A stretch of DNA of 46,265 bases from Terriglobia bacterium (GTDB lineage Bacteria > Acidobacteriota > Terriglobia > Terriglobales > Acidobacteriaceae): assembly GCA_020073565.1 (NCBI GenBank), contig JAIQEY010000044.1:1-46265 (forward strand). The letters are read 5' to 3'. The number at the start of each line of letters is the position of its first letter. The first letter of the stretch is position 1. The notes beneath the pieces are model-generated. The model searched no databases and was not told the origin of the DNA. It saw only the letters and a program-made list of their open reading frames with translations. Shown piece after piece: positions 23,991 through 32,513 of the stretch. The translations under genes were made by a program, and so were the position numbers.

Positions 23991-26805
23991 GGACGGCCTT
24001 CCTGATCAGGGGGAAATCCAGGGTGAAAGTGGTGCCTTCCCCTGGACGGCTCTCCACGCGGATATTGCCCGCATGCTCCTGGATGATGCCGTAGGTGACA
24101 GAAAGTCCAAGACCGGTGCCGCGATTCTGGCCTTCAGCCGGCGACGTCTTGGTGGTGAAGAAAGGATCGTAGATTTTCTGAATGTGCTCTGGCGCAATGC
24201 CGGAGCCCGTGTCCGAGACCCGGACGCTGACAAAATCGCCGTTCAATGTGGCCACGCTCAGCACGCCGCCGCCATTCATTGCGTCCTTGGCGTTCAGGAA
24301 CAGGTTCAAGAAGACTTGCTGCAGGCGTCCGGCATTGCCTTGGATGAGCGGCAGGTTTTCGTTCAGCTCCGGCTTGACCTGGACGTGCGCGACTTTGAAC
24401 TGATGCTCAAGCAGAGCGAGCGTGTCAGCAATCACCTTGTTGAGGCTGATCTCGGTGAGCTCGGCTCCGGTGGTGCGCGAGAAATTCAGCAGATTGTTGA
24501 CGATCTCGGAAGCGCGAAACGTCTGCTTGGTGATCTTCTCGAGCAGCGCGGCTTTCGGCGTATCACTCTGCAGTTGCTTGGCCAGCATCTGCGTATAAGA
24601 CGAGATCACGGCCAGCGGTGTATTCACTTCGTGGGCGACGCCCGCAGCCAGCAATCCGATGGACGAGAGTTTGTCGGCTTGGGATAACTGCGCTTCGAGT
24701 TCCATCCGCGAGGTGATATCGTCCATGATTACCAGCCGCCCAATCACGTTGAACTTGCGGGTAACCAGCGGGGCGATCGCGACATTGACCGTGCGGGTTT
24801 CGCCGGTCGGCGTTCCCAAGCGGAATTTGTACAGATTATGGATCCCCGGATTCTGCCGGACGCGATAGAACTCTTCCGCGAACGCTGCCGGAAACACTTC
24901 GCTCAGCGAGCGTCCCAGCGCCTGCCACCGGGGCAGGGCATACATGACTTCCATCTGCGAATTCCAGGACTCGATCCGGTCCTCCAGATCCACGGCCAGC
25001 ACGCCCACGTTGATGGACTCGACAATATTTTCGTTGAAGTCCTTGAGCCGCTCGTACTCGGATACTTTCTGTTCGAGCGAGGCGTACAGACGGCCATTCT
25101 GGATCGCGATGCCAATGTATCCGGCCAGCGTTTCGAGCAACTCCACATCCTCGCTGGAGAGGAAATCGCCTTCCATCGTCTTTCCCAGGCCCAGGAAAGC
25201 GATTGTCTTCCTCTGCACGTGGCAGGGAATGTAGTAGTTCAGATCCAGCCGGCTGATGGCTTCCTGCGCGCTGGCATCCTCGCGGGGCAGCAGGTGCGTG
25301 TTCTCAAAGAAGATATGGCCCGCGGCGTCCTCGATCCTGGGCTTGGCCAGGAAGGAAAAGTCCAGGCCGGTGAAATGCGCCAGTCCGAACGATTTCGCCA
25401 ATTCAAACTGTGAGGAATCGCTGTTGGCAAGGAAAATGGCAATGCGGTCCACCAGCAGGGTACGCGCCAGCCGGTCGACCACCGACGTGAGCATCTTGTT
25501 GAGATCGGTTTCCGAGCTTAACTCGCGGCCGAACTCAATCAGCGTGCGGCGGTAGTCGTAACGTGTCCGGTAGAAGAACTGGTCGAGCTTGTCCTGAATC
25601 CACTTGCGCACCGGATCAAACAGGAGCGCGGTGACCACGATGGCCAGCATCAGTCCATAAGGACCGGAACTGGGCACACTCTTGTGAACCAGTTCGGCGA
25701 TTCCGGTCACGCCCGCAAAGTAGGCAGCCACGATCGCCGCCGCCGCCAGCGTGTACGCCATGCCACGCTTGAAAATCAAGTCCACGTCCATCAGCCGGTA
25801 GCGGAAAATGGCGTATCCGAACGTCAGGGGCAGCAGACCCAGCGACAGCACCGACACCTTCATCCCAGCGGAAGGCATAATGCCCAGCAGATAGGGCACA
25901 ACATAGAACAGCGTGAAGGGAGTAATCGCCAGGATCGTGCCGCGCGTGATCCACTTCAGTTGCTGGCGCAGGATCGGGGTGCTCGCGCGCTGATAACTGT
26001 GCACCAGCACGGCCGCAGCGGCTGTAAAGAACAGGGTGGAATAGCCCCAGTGAATGCGATCCAGGTCCCAGCGCAGGCGCTCACTGGCCTTGAGGAACTC
26101 CATTGCCAGCCCATGCATCCCGAGCAGGAGGGCCCCGGGTACATACAGAAGGGGAATCGCCCAGGGGTGCTGGCGCACCACGCCGCGCCGCTCCGGAAAA
26201 GTCAAGACGAAGTGCAGAAACAGGGCCGCCTGCAGCAACCATGCCACTTCGTTGCTCCAGTACACGATCCAGTCGAATTCGTTCAGCTTGCCGGTGTAGT
26301 GGAGGGCGTAGAAAACGAATGAAACCAGGCAGAAAATGTAGAAGTGGGTGGAGCCGACGGCGGTCCATCGCCGCAACAGGACGTAGAGTCCGATTCCCAG
26401 GTAGATGAGCGCGATCAGCCGCAGCCAATCGTTCATGGAACGGTCGGCCGGTGTCAGGATCACTTCTACATCCAGCGCAACGGAACCACGGACCAGCGAG
26501 TACGTCGCCTTGGACCAGATGCCGGAATAGTAGAGTTGGCGGGTGAGCGCAGCCGTGCTCTCGACTTTGCGACCATTGACGCTCACTACTTGGTCGCCGC
26601 TGCGAAGGCCGGCGCGAGCTGCCGGTCCGTTCGGGTCCAGATGGTCGGCCACCAGGTGGCCATTTCCTTCCAGCCACCACACGCCGTCGTCGGGGACGGG
26701 GTACTGACGCTCAACGCGAAAGTTGTAGCCAGCGAAGACCACCGCCGTCACCGTCAGCAAGCACAGCACGATGGCTGCAAAGCGGGCCTGAAATTCGCGA
26801 TTCAT
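23983..26805 (-). CDS. Hybrid-input sensor histidine kinase (PDZ-7TM-GAF-PAS)
   Basis: With the ATG at 26805 (GGAG 5 bases before) the product has 940 residues; an in-frame GTG at 26877 would add 24. A first membrane span is followed by a PDZ domain (about 45-115; DPNGPAARAGLRSGDQVVSV) outside the membrane. A multi-span 7TM-like region (about 130-375), a GAF domain (about 430-570) and a PAS domain (about 585-690; SINVGVLAVDLEDRIESWN) follow. The kinase core has the H-box GVAHEVNTPLAVISSYTQML, N-box LFLNAKDAMN and G-boxes DTGSGIAPEHI and RGTGLGLSV. Phosphate goes to the overlapping NtrC-type regulator. A PDZ module in a sensor kinase is uncommon and may sense exposed protein C-termini. Confidence 0.9.
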   Translation of the reverse strand: MNREFQARFAAIVLCLLTVTAVVFAGYNFRVERQYPVPDDGVWWLEGNGHLVADHLDPNGPAARAGLRSGDQVVSVNGRKVESTAALTRQLYYSGIWSKATYSLVRGSVALDVEVILTPADRSMNDWLRLIALIYLGIGLYVLLRRWTAVGSTHFYIFCLVSFVFYALHYTGKLNEFDWIVYWSNEVAWLLQAALFLHFVLTFPERRGVVRQHPWAIPLLYVPGALLLGMHGLAMEFLKASERLRWDLDRIHWGYSTLFFTAAAAVLVHSYQRASTPILRQQLKWITRGTILAITPFTLFYVVPYLLGIMPSAGMKVSVLSLGLLPLTFGYAIFRYRLMDVDLIFKRGMAYTLAAAAIVAAYFAGVTGIAELVHKSVPSSGPYGLMLAIVVTALLFDPVRKWIQDKLDQFFYRTRYDYRRTLIEFGRELSSETDLNKMLTSVVDRLARTLLVDRIAIFLANSDSSQFELAKSFGLAHFTGLDFSFLAKPRIEDAAGHIFFENTHLLPREDASAQEAISRLDLNYYIPCHVQRKTIAFLGLGKTMEGDFLSSEDVELLETLAGYIGIAIQNGRLYASLEQKVSEYERLKDFNENIVESINVGVLAVDLEDRIESWNSQMEVMYALPRWQALGRSLSEVFPAAFAEEFYRVRQNPGIHNLYKFRLGTPTGETRTVNVAIAPLVTRKFNVIGRLVIMDDITSRMELEAQLSQADKLSSIGLLAAGVAHEVNTPLAVISSYTQMLAKQLQSDTPKAALLEKITKQTFRASEIVNNLLNFSRTTGAELTEISLNKVIADTLALLEHQFKVAHVQVKPELNENLPLIQGNAGRLQQVFLNLFLNAKDAMNGGGVLSVATLNGDFVSVRVSDTGSGIAPEHIQKIYDPFFTTKTSPAEGQNRGTGLGLSVTYGIIQEHAGNIRVESRPGEGTTFTLDFPLIRKAVHV

Positions 26806-27379
26806 AGGCTCCGGTCGTGGCGCTGCGGCGCGGCCAGATTTTCGCCGTTGGTCAAGCTGAAGCAAGTTCACTGCCACGCTCTACCCAGATCCTCTGAAAT
26901 AAGTGACTGTCAGACAATCACTTCCATAATTATAGAGAGGATTGAGGATCTTGGATATGAATTTCGGTATGTAAATTCTGTTTTTAGTATTATCGCAGAA
27001 TACACCGCATGGGTGGGTCTTGGGTTTGGGTGCGAGGTAAACTCAGAGGAGATTGGTGGGTCAATGATGGCAGGTGGGGAGTGCAGTAGTTCTGGAAGAC
27101 AAGCCCAAACCCTTTCCCTTTGTGGATGAGAGGGCCCGGAACCCTTCCCCTAAGTTCCGAACCCTCTAAACCCGGCTCGCTTTGCTTTGTTCTCGCTCGG
27201 CGAGCAAAACCGTTAACTAATGGTGATGATGCACCTGATTTCGTGACACGTCCATGGAGCCAGTCTGAAGCCGAATGAAGTGATCTGAAGAATTTCCACT
27301 GGGGCTGGCTTGACATGGGTGCGGGTCGCAGCCCAGAATTTTCGGCATACTTTGGTGGGATCCCCGGGGGGCAAGTCTG
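26806..27379. other. Long gene-poor region with a hairpin and palindromic tracts
   Basis: No convincing gene. It holds the start region of the kinase gene and a hairpin at 27129-27167 (agaggg-cc-cggaac / gttccg-aa-ccctct, 11-base loop). A minus-strand open frame (26990-27448) overlaps the next gene and has no family sign. The T- and A-rich part at 26920-26995 may hold promoters in either direction, but no clear -35/-10 pair was picked out. Confidence 0.5.
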
Positions 27380-27844
27380 GTGCCCGAGAAGAAGGTTCGC
27401 TTCGACGATTATGTCCTGGATTTCGGCCGCTTCCAGCTTACCCGCCACGGTCAGCTGGTTCGGCTCGAGGGCTTACCCCTGCAACTGTTGATGTTCCTCA
27501 TCGAACAGAAGGGACGACTGGTGACCCGCGAGGAGATCTCCAGCGAACTGTGGGGAAAGGATGTCTTCGTCGATGTGGAGCAGGGTATCAACACCGCCGT
27601 CCGTAAGGTCCGGTTGGCGCTCGAGGATGATTCTGACCAGCCACAATACCTTCAGACCGTAGTCGGAAGAGGCTATCGCTTCATTGCTCCCACCAGCACG
27701 GACGAGGACGTATCCAGCGCGGGCGCTGCCACGGGTCAACCCTCAGTGGTTTCTTTCGAGGAATTGGGACGTGCGATCATGACTGCGGCCGGCATTGATC
27801 CCGAAACTCCCAAAAAGACTTCCAAAGTTCCCGACGAGCCCTGA
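27380..27844 (+). CDS. OmpR/PhoB-type winged-helix protein without receiver
   Basis: The 154-residue product starts at a GTG (27380). Residues 6-104 are a complete Trans_reg_C winged helix: FDDYVLDFGRFQLTR, LPLQLLMFLIEQKGRLVTRE, ISSELWGKDVFVDVEQGINT, AVRKVRLALEDD and VVGRGYRFIAP. No receiver domain precedes it and no membrane span or TPR/TolB part follows, unlike many Acidobacteriota relatives. The 50-residue tail is acidic and Pro-rich. It probably binds direct repeats near promoters; targets are unknown. The convergent neighbour ends 35 bases past its stop. Confidence 0.87.
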   Translation: MPEKKVRFDDYVLDFGRFQLTRHGQLVRLEGLPLQLLMFLIEQKGRLVTREEISSELWGKDVFVDVEQGINTAVRKVRLALEDDSDQPQYLQTVVGRGYRFIAPTSTDEDVSSAGAATGQPSVVSFEELGRAIMTAAGIDPETPKKTSKVPDEP

Positions 27845-27878
27845 GTCTTATCCCCACTACGCCACGCCGAGCCCGGAG

Positions 27879-29285
27879 TTACTTGGCCACTGAAAACGTA
27901 GTCCAGGGAAACGCATCCATATCCCGCAGCAAGCCCTGCTCCCAATTGAGCTCCGGATGCTCCCGCAGATGCTCTTGTGCCTTGAAGTTCTTCCCACAGG
28001 CATGGCCGGCGGCAGCCGAGAATGACATGTTGGTCACCATGGCAGCGTCGGCCGCTTTATTTTGCACTGCGCCGGCATTCCCGAAAGGCGGTTGCCAGGG
28101 CTGGGAACCCCTAGTGGACAGATCGATATGGCCGTCCAGGGTACGCTCGCTGGCTTCTTCCTTCTTGGAAAAGGTGTCGTAGTGGTCGGCCAGGAAGTGT
28201 TGGGCCGCCGTCACGTCGATTTTGCCCTTGTTTTCGGCCATCAACTGTTCCCACCGGACGTGACGGGCGTTGGCGCTCATGCTCATGTCTTTGGTATCGA
28301 AGTCGGTCTCTTCGCGGATGAGCTTCTCGCTGACTGGGAAGTTGGAACCGACGAAGTACCCGTCTTTCGTTCGTTTCAGCGTCACGTTCTTTAGGCCAAG
28401 TTCGAGGCTGGCAATCTCGTTAGTCTTCACGTCGGCCAGCAGCCAGTTGTTGGCGTAGCCGCCGTTGTTGCCTTCTTTCATGATGCGGGCAAAGTCATCG
28501 ATCGACTTGGAATACTGCGCCGCCTTGCGTGCCCGCACGAATTCTGGAATCCCTGCCGCATCATAACCGGAGAAGCGGCCAATGGTCGTTTCCGTGATCG
28601 CGATTCCCGCCGAGTTTACGACGAAATCGTCCGCGCTGTGGATGAATCCCGCCAATCCGTCCATCAACATGCGGCTGCCTTGCGCGGGCACGATGTCGAA
28701 AATCATCGTCCAGCGTTGGCCATCCAGATAGCTTGTCCAGTTGTTGTGCGCGATGACGATCTTGCCGTCCCTGGTGTAACTGCCCGTCGCCACAAATGCG
28801 CTGCAATGCTCCGGCGCCACCAGCGACGTGGGCGGCTGGATCCCGTGTTGCTTGTCATATTGCTTGACGTAGTATTCCCACTCCAGGGTGCCGTTGAGCG
28901 CGACCACATCCCAGAGGTCCAGCTTTACACCCTTCGCCTGGGCGCCCTCGGCGATGCCTTGCAACTCCTCGCGGTACTCCTGCTCGATATGCGGCCACAT
29001 CATGGTGCGCGCCGCGTCGCGAAAGAACTGCCAGTCCTTCTTTTCGTCGTGCGCCATTTCGAGCGCGCTCACCTTCAGCATGTCCTCGATTTCCGCCGCC
29101 AGCAGATAGCCGTGCTGGAACCCGATTTCGGCGGGCTGACCCTCCAGATGAACAAAGGTCCACCCGTTCTTCTCAGGCTGGCGGAAGCTGTGCTTCAGGC
29201 GAGGGTCGCTGGCGGAGTTCTGCGCCAGCGACGGCACAGCAATCGCGATCAGCAACCATACGACGCGGGCAACGGATCGGAGCAT
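27879..29285 (-). CDS. Exported phospholipase B-like / C45 Ntn-hydrolase
   Basis: From the ATG at 29285 (GAGGGG 5 bases before; a GTG at 29291 is an alternative) the product has 468 residues. The leader MLRSVARVVWLLIAIAVPSL ends near a signal-peptidase site (SLA-Q). Downstream is a phospholipase B-like / peptidase C45 Ntn-hydrolase: QPAEIGFQHGYLLAAEI, then EHCSAFVATGSYTRDGKIVI with Cys161 as the likely N-terminal nucleophile after self-cleavage, and AHNNWTSYLDG. This family cleaves amide or ester bonds of acyl-type substrates, in the periplasm or outside. The substrate is not known. Length is normal. Confidence 0.87.
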   Translation of the reverse strand: MLRSVARVVWLLIAIAVPSLAQNSASDPRLKHSFRQPEKNGWTFVHLEGQPAEIGFQHGYLLAAEIEDMLKVSALEMAHDEKKDWQFFRDAARTMMWPHIEQEYREELQGIAEGAQAKGVKLDLWDVVALNGTLEWEYYVKQYDKQHGIQPPTSLVAPEHCSAFVATGSYTRDGKIVIAHNNWTSYLDGQRWTMIFDIVPAQGSRMLMDGLAGFIHSADDFVVNSAGIAITETTIGRFSGYDAAGIPEFVRARKAAQYSKSIDDFARIMKEGNNGGYANNWLLADVKTNEIASLELGLKNVTLKRTKDGYFVGSNFPVSEKLIREETDFDTKDMSMSANARHVRWEQLMAENKGKIDVTAAQHFLADHYDTFSKKEEASERTLDGHIDLSTRGSQPWQPPFGNAGAVQNKAADAAMVTNMSFSAAAGHACGKNFKAQEHLREHPELNWEQGLLRDMDAFPWTTFSVAK

Positions 29286-29472
29286 GGACACCCCTCAGGA
29301 ACGCCAGCATTTTAGCAGACCGCAGGCTCCCGAAGACCTGTGCTCGCTCCTTCGTTACAGTTGCAGCTTACTTCGGTTTTGGCGCCCGATTTTAACTTGA
29401 TATAAGTTGGGTACTTGGCTGCTAGCATTAAATCGTACCTTCGCGGGGTGCCTCGAGCGTCCTAAACAGATC

Positions 29473-29500
29473 AGGCTCCGGAAACGGGGCCTTTTTCTCT
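29473..29500 (+). terminator. Intrinsic terminator in the leader before the aminotransferase gene
   Basis: Stem aggctccg / cggggcct (8 pairs, one G-T) with a gaaa tetraloop, followed by tttttctct. It lies 55 bases upstream of the ATG at 29555, with no plus-strand gene before it, so it ends a short leader RNA or an unannotated small RNA. Confidence 0.72.
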
Positions 29501-29554
29501 TGTCACACATTGCGTCGCAGTGCATCCCCCTTCCCGCCGTTCTAGAATCTAGGT

Positions 29555-30793
29555 ATGTCTCGTCTGGAACAGATCGTTGATCTCGAAAAACGTTTTCTTC
29601 TTCCGACCTATAACCGTTACCCGGTCGGGTTCGAACGTGGGAAGGGCGTGTTCCTCTTTGACTTCGAGGGCAAGAAGTACCTCGACTTCGTTGCCGGACT
29701 CGGCGTCAACGCGCTGGGCCATGCGCATCCGAGGATCGTGAAGGCGATCCGCGAGCAGGCCGCCAAAGCCATTCACCTCTCCAATCTCTACTACAACGAA
29801 TACCAGGGACAGTTGGCCGAGCGCCTTTGTCAGCTCTCGGGCCTGGATCGGGTGTTTTTCTCCAACAGCGGTACCGAGGCCATGGAAGGCGCCATCAAGC
29901 TCGCCCGCCTGGCTGGACACAGGGTTGGAGGCGACGCCAAGTGCCAGTTGGTAGCTTTGGAGGGCTCCTATCACGGGCGCACCTTTGGCGCCATGTCCCT
30001 GACCGGTCAGGACAAGTACCGCAAGGGTTTTGAGCCGCTCCTGGGAGACGTGACCTTCGTCGCGCAGAACGACCTCGCAGCTCTACGCGCCGCCGTCAGT
30101 GCCGACACCTGTGCCATTGTGCTGGAGCCAATCTTCGGGGAGGGCGGAATTCTGGAATGCTCCACGGAGTTCCTGCGCGAGTGCCGCAGTCTTGCCGACC
30201 AGCACCAGGCCGCGCTCATCTTCGACGAAATTCAGTGCGGGCTCGGTCGCACCGGCACAATCTTCGCCTTCCAGAGTTTCGGAGTCACGCCTGACATCGT
30301 CGCCATCGCCAAGCCGATAGCGGCCGGAGTTCCACTGGGCGCCTTTGTGTCGCGCGAGCCGTTTGCTTCGGCGATCTCTCCCGGCCAGCATGGCACCACC
30401 TTCGGCGGCGGACCACTGGCGTGCCGCGTCGGCCTCGAATATCTGTCAATCGTGGAAGAAGAGCGGCTACTCGAAAATGTAGCCAAGGTGGGGGACTATC
30501 TGCATCAGCAACTCCAAGGCTTGGTGGAAAAGTGCGCCGCCACCCGAGAAGTTCGCGGTCGCGGATTCATTCAGGGTTTGGTACTTGACATTCCCGCTCG
30601 ACCGCTTGTGGAGCAGGGGTTGGCCGAGGGTGTTCTGTTCAACGTCACTCAGGACACCGTTCTGCGCTTCTTGCCCCCTTTTATGCTCGAAGAAAAGCAT
30701 GTCGACAAAGCAGTTCGCGTGTTGAAGAAAATGTTGGGCAAGAAGCGAAAGAAGCAAACGGTCCCGCAGCCGGCGGATCGTGCGATCGCCTGA
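29555..30793 (+). CDS. argD: Class III aminotransferase, ArgD-like
   Basis: The 412-residue protein is a class III PLP aminotransferase, most like acetylornithine aminotransferase of arginine synthesis. Marks are YLDFVAGLGVNALGHAHP, VFFSNSGTEAMEGAIKLAR (PLP phosphate binding), EGSYHGRTFGAMSLTG, LEPIFGEGGI, IFDEIQCGLGRTG and the Lys in AIAKPIAAGVPLGAF. The end (TQDTVLRFLPPFMLEEKHVD) is typical of ArgD. The basic tail KKMLGKKRKKQTVPQ is a small extension. Substrate could also be ornithine, succinylornithine or an omega-amino acid. An intrinsic terminator lies in its leader. Confidence 0.82.
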   Translation: MSRLEQIVDLEKRFLLPTYNRYPVGFERGKGVFLFDFEGKKYLDFVAGLGVNALGHAHPRIVKAIREQAAKAIHLSNLYYNEYQGQLAERLCQLSGLDRVFFSNSGTEAMEGAIKLARLAGHRVGGDAKCQLVALEGSYHGRTFGAMSLTGQDKYRKGFEPLLGDVTFVAQNDLAALRAAVSADTCAIVLEPIFGEGGILECSTEFLRECRSLADQHQAALIFDEIQCGLGRTGTIFAFQSFGVTPDIVAIAKPIAAGVPLGAFVSREPFASAISPGQHGTTFGGGPLACRVGLEYLSIVEEERLLENVAKVGDYLHQQLQGLVEKCAATREVRGRGFIQGLVLDIPARPLVEQGLAEGVLFNVTQDTVLRFLPPFMLEEKHVDKAVRVLKKMLGKKRKKQTVPQPADRAIA

Positions 30794-30810
30794 TCCGAAC
30801 CGGCGGCGGG

Positions 30811-30843
30811 AAAAGAAAAAGGGGAGCCGAAACTTGGCTCCCC
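30811..30843 (-). terminator. Hairpin with minus-strand T run
   Basis: ggggagcc / ggctcccc (8 perfect pairs, 7-base loop). On the minus strand it is followed by ttttcttttcc, so it is a terminator for leftward transcripts; on the plus strand no T run follows. It lies between the aminotransferase gene and the alpha/beta hydrolase gene. Confidence 0.6.
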
Positions 30844-30897
30844 ACAGAAGCGACAGAGGCGATATCACTAGGTAAGACGTCCGCGGGGGGATTTGGG

Positions 30898-31809
30898 TTG
30901 CAGGCTGAAGAAAAAAAAGTTGAGCCAGTTCTTGCCTCGAAGAGCGGCCCTTCCGGGCCAGTTATCGAAGAGCACTGGCTCGCGCTCGCCGGCGGCCGGA
31001 TGCGCTACCTGAAAGCCGGATCTGGCCCGGTCCTGATCCTGGTTCATGGGTTGATGGCGTATTCCTTTTCCTGGCGCTTCACCATTCCTGCGCTGGCCGA
31101 GCACGCCACCGTTTATGCGGTGGACAATCTTGGGGCGGGATTCTCTTCGAGTTCTGCGGGGATGGATTGCAGCATGCGCGCCACTGCCGAACGGCTTCTG
31201 CAGTTCGTGGATGCGCTCGGCATCGCCGAATTCGATCTGCTCGGAACTTCCCACGGGGGCGCCGTCGCTATGTTCGCCGCCGCCCTGTGTGCCGAACGCC
31301 ACGACCCGCGCCTCAAGCGCCTGGTGCTGGTCGCGCCCGTCAATCCCTGGTCACCCCACGGGAAGCGGCTGGCCCCGCTTCTCGGCACTACCGTTGGCTC
31401 ACTTCTGTTTCGCCGGACGATTGCCCGCTGGCGCTTTTTCGATTACCTCTGGCTGCGCCGCTTGTTCGGAAATGGGGCAAAGATCCCGCCCGATTCGCTC
31501 AAAGGCTACCGCCTGCCGGTGCGTGAGAACCAAGCTTACGAGCACGCTCTGCGCATCGTCCGCACCTGGACGGCAGACCTGGCGAAACTTGAGCAGGCGT
31601 TGCCGACGATTTGTAACTACCCCACGCTGCTGATCTGGGGCACGCGCGATCGTGCCGTCCTCTTCCGCTCTGCTGAGCCGCTGCGGCGAAATTTCCGTAA
31701 TGCTCACCTGGTCGCGTTCGACGGCGTAGGCCACCTACCCTATGAAGAAGCTCCGGCGGACTTCAATCGAGCGCTCGTCGATTTCCTCTACGGCTGGAAG
31801 CGCGCTTGA
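30898..31809 (+). CDS. Alpha/beta hydrolase
   Basis: The 303-residue product probably starts at a TTG (30898) with a GGGGGG run 9 bases before. An ATG further in (MRYLKAGSG) would delete the first strand. The fold is an alpha/beta hydrolase: VHGLMAYSFSW for the oxyanion loop, nucleophile elbow GTSHGGAV, acid in GTRDRAVL and His in VGHLPYEEAP. There is no signal peptide. The cap has basic and aromatic residues. It might be an esterase, haloalkane-type or C-C bond hydrolase; the substrate cannot be said. The DedA gene follows 45 bases on. Confidence 0.85.
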   Translation: MQAEEKKVEPVLASKSGPSGPVIEEHWLALAGGRMRYLKAGSGPVLILVHGLMAYSFSWRFTIPALAEHATVYAVDNLGAGFSSSSAGMDCSMRATAERLLQFVDALGIAEFDLLGTSHGGAVAMFAAALCAERHDPRLKRLVLVAPVNPWSPHGKRLAPLLGTTVGSLLFRRTIARWRFFDYLWLRRLFGNGAKIPPDSLKGYRLPVRENQAYEHALRIVRTWTADLAKLEQALPTICNYPTLLIWGTRDRAVLFRSAEPLRRNFRNAHLVAFDGVGHLPYEEAPADFNRALVDFLYGWKRA

Positions 31810-31854
31810 CGCAACCACCGCAGCGTGTGTTCTGCTAGACTTCGTTTCCCGTTC

Positions 31855-32472
31855 ATGGACCACACTCTCTTCCACTGGCTGCGCACTTTCGTCGTCGATT
31901 ACGGCTACTGGGCCGTAGCCCTCGCGTTGCTGTGCGAGAATGCCGGAATCCCCGTGCCCGGCGAGACCACGCTCTTGCTCGCCAGCTTCCTCGCTTACTC
32001 GGAACACAAACTCCATCTGGGTTGGATCGTCGTCGTCGCCACCTGCGCCGCCACCATCGGCGACAATCTTGGATATGCCATCGGTTATTACGGCGGGCGG
32101 CCTCTGCTCGACCGCTACCAGAGCGTCTTGCGAATTCCTCAGCGCACACTGAAAAACGGCGAGGCCTTGTTTGCGCGATATGGCGCCCCTGCTATCTTCT
32201 TCGCCCGCTTTATCGTGGGTATGCGTGTGTTTGCAGGGCCACTTGCGGGTGTGCTGCGCATGCCTTGGCGCTCGTTTGCCGTCTTCAACTTCCTGGGCGC
32301 GGCCGTCTGGGTTTCCGTGATCGCCAGTGCCGGATACCTGTTCGGTCGGCACTGGCGCAATCTGGTACGCGGGATGCAACGCTTCAACATGGCGGCCTTG
32401 ATCGTCGCTCTGATTGTGATCCTGTTCCTGTGGTGGAGATACCGCCGCAACCGCCCGCCAGAAGATCGCTGA
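31855..32472 (+). CDS. DedA-family membrane protein
   Basis: From the ATG at 31855 the product has 205 residues. It shows the DedA/SNARE-associated fold: ENAGIPVPGETTLLLASFLA, GDNLGYAIGYYGGRPLLDR, and FARFIVGMRVFAGPLAG with the conserved Arg that is needed in E. coli homologues. Four to five membrane spans end in a basic tail (WWRYRRNRP). DedA proteins flip undecaprenyl phosphate or phosphatidylethanolamine in the inner membrane. The next gene starts 41 bases on, so an operon of hydrolase, DedA and DUF58 is plausible. Confidence 0.9.
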   Translation: MDHTLFHWLRTFVVDYGYWAVALALLCENAGIPVPGETTLLLASFLAYSEHKLHLGWIVVVATCAATIGDNLGYAIGYYGGRPLLDRYQSVLRIPQRTLKNGEALFARYGAPAIFFARFIVGMRVFAGPLAGVLRMPWRSFAVFNFLGAAVWVSVIASAGYLFGRHWRNLVRGMQRFNMAALIVALIVILFLWWRYRRNRPPEDR

Positions 32473-32513
32473 AGATATCTTCCGTCACTTCCCACTCGTC
32501 CGCACGACGGCAT

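Noticed and set aside
26990..27448. Minus-strand 152-residue frame
   Set aside because: Overlaps the winged-helix gene start and has a low-complexity, Pro/Ser/Gln-rich sequence with no family sign.
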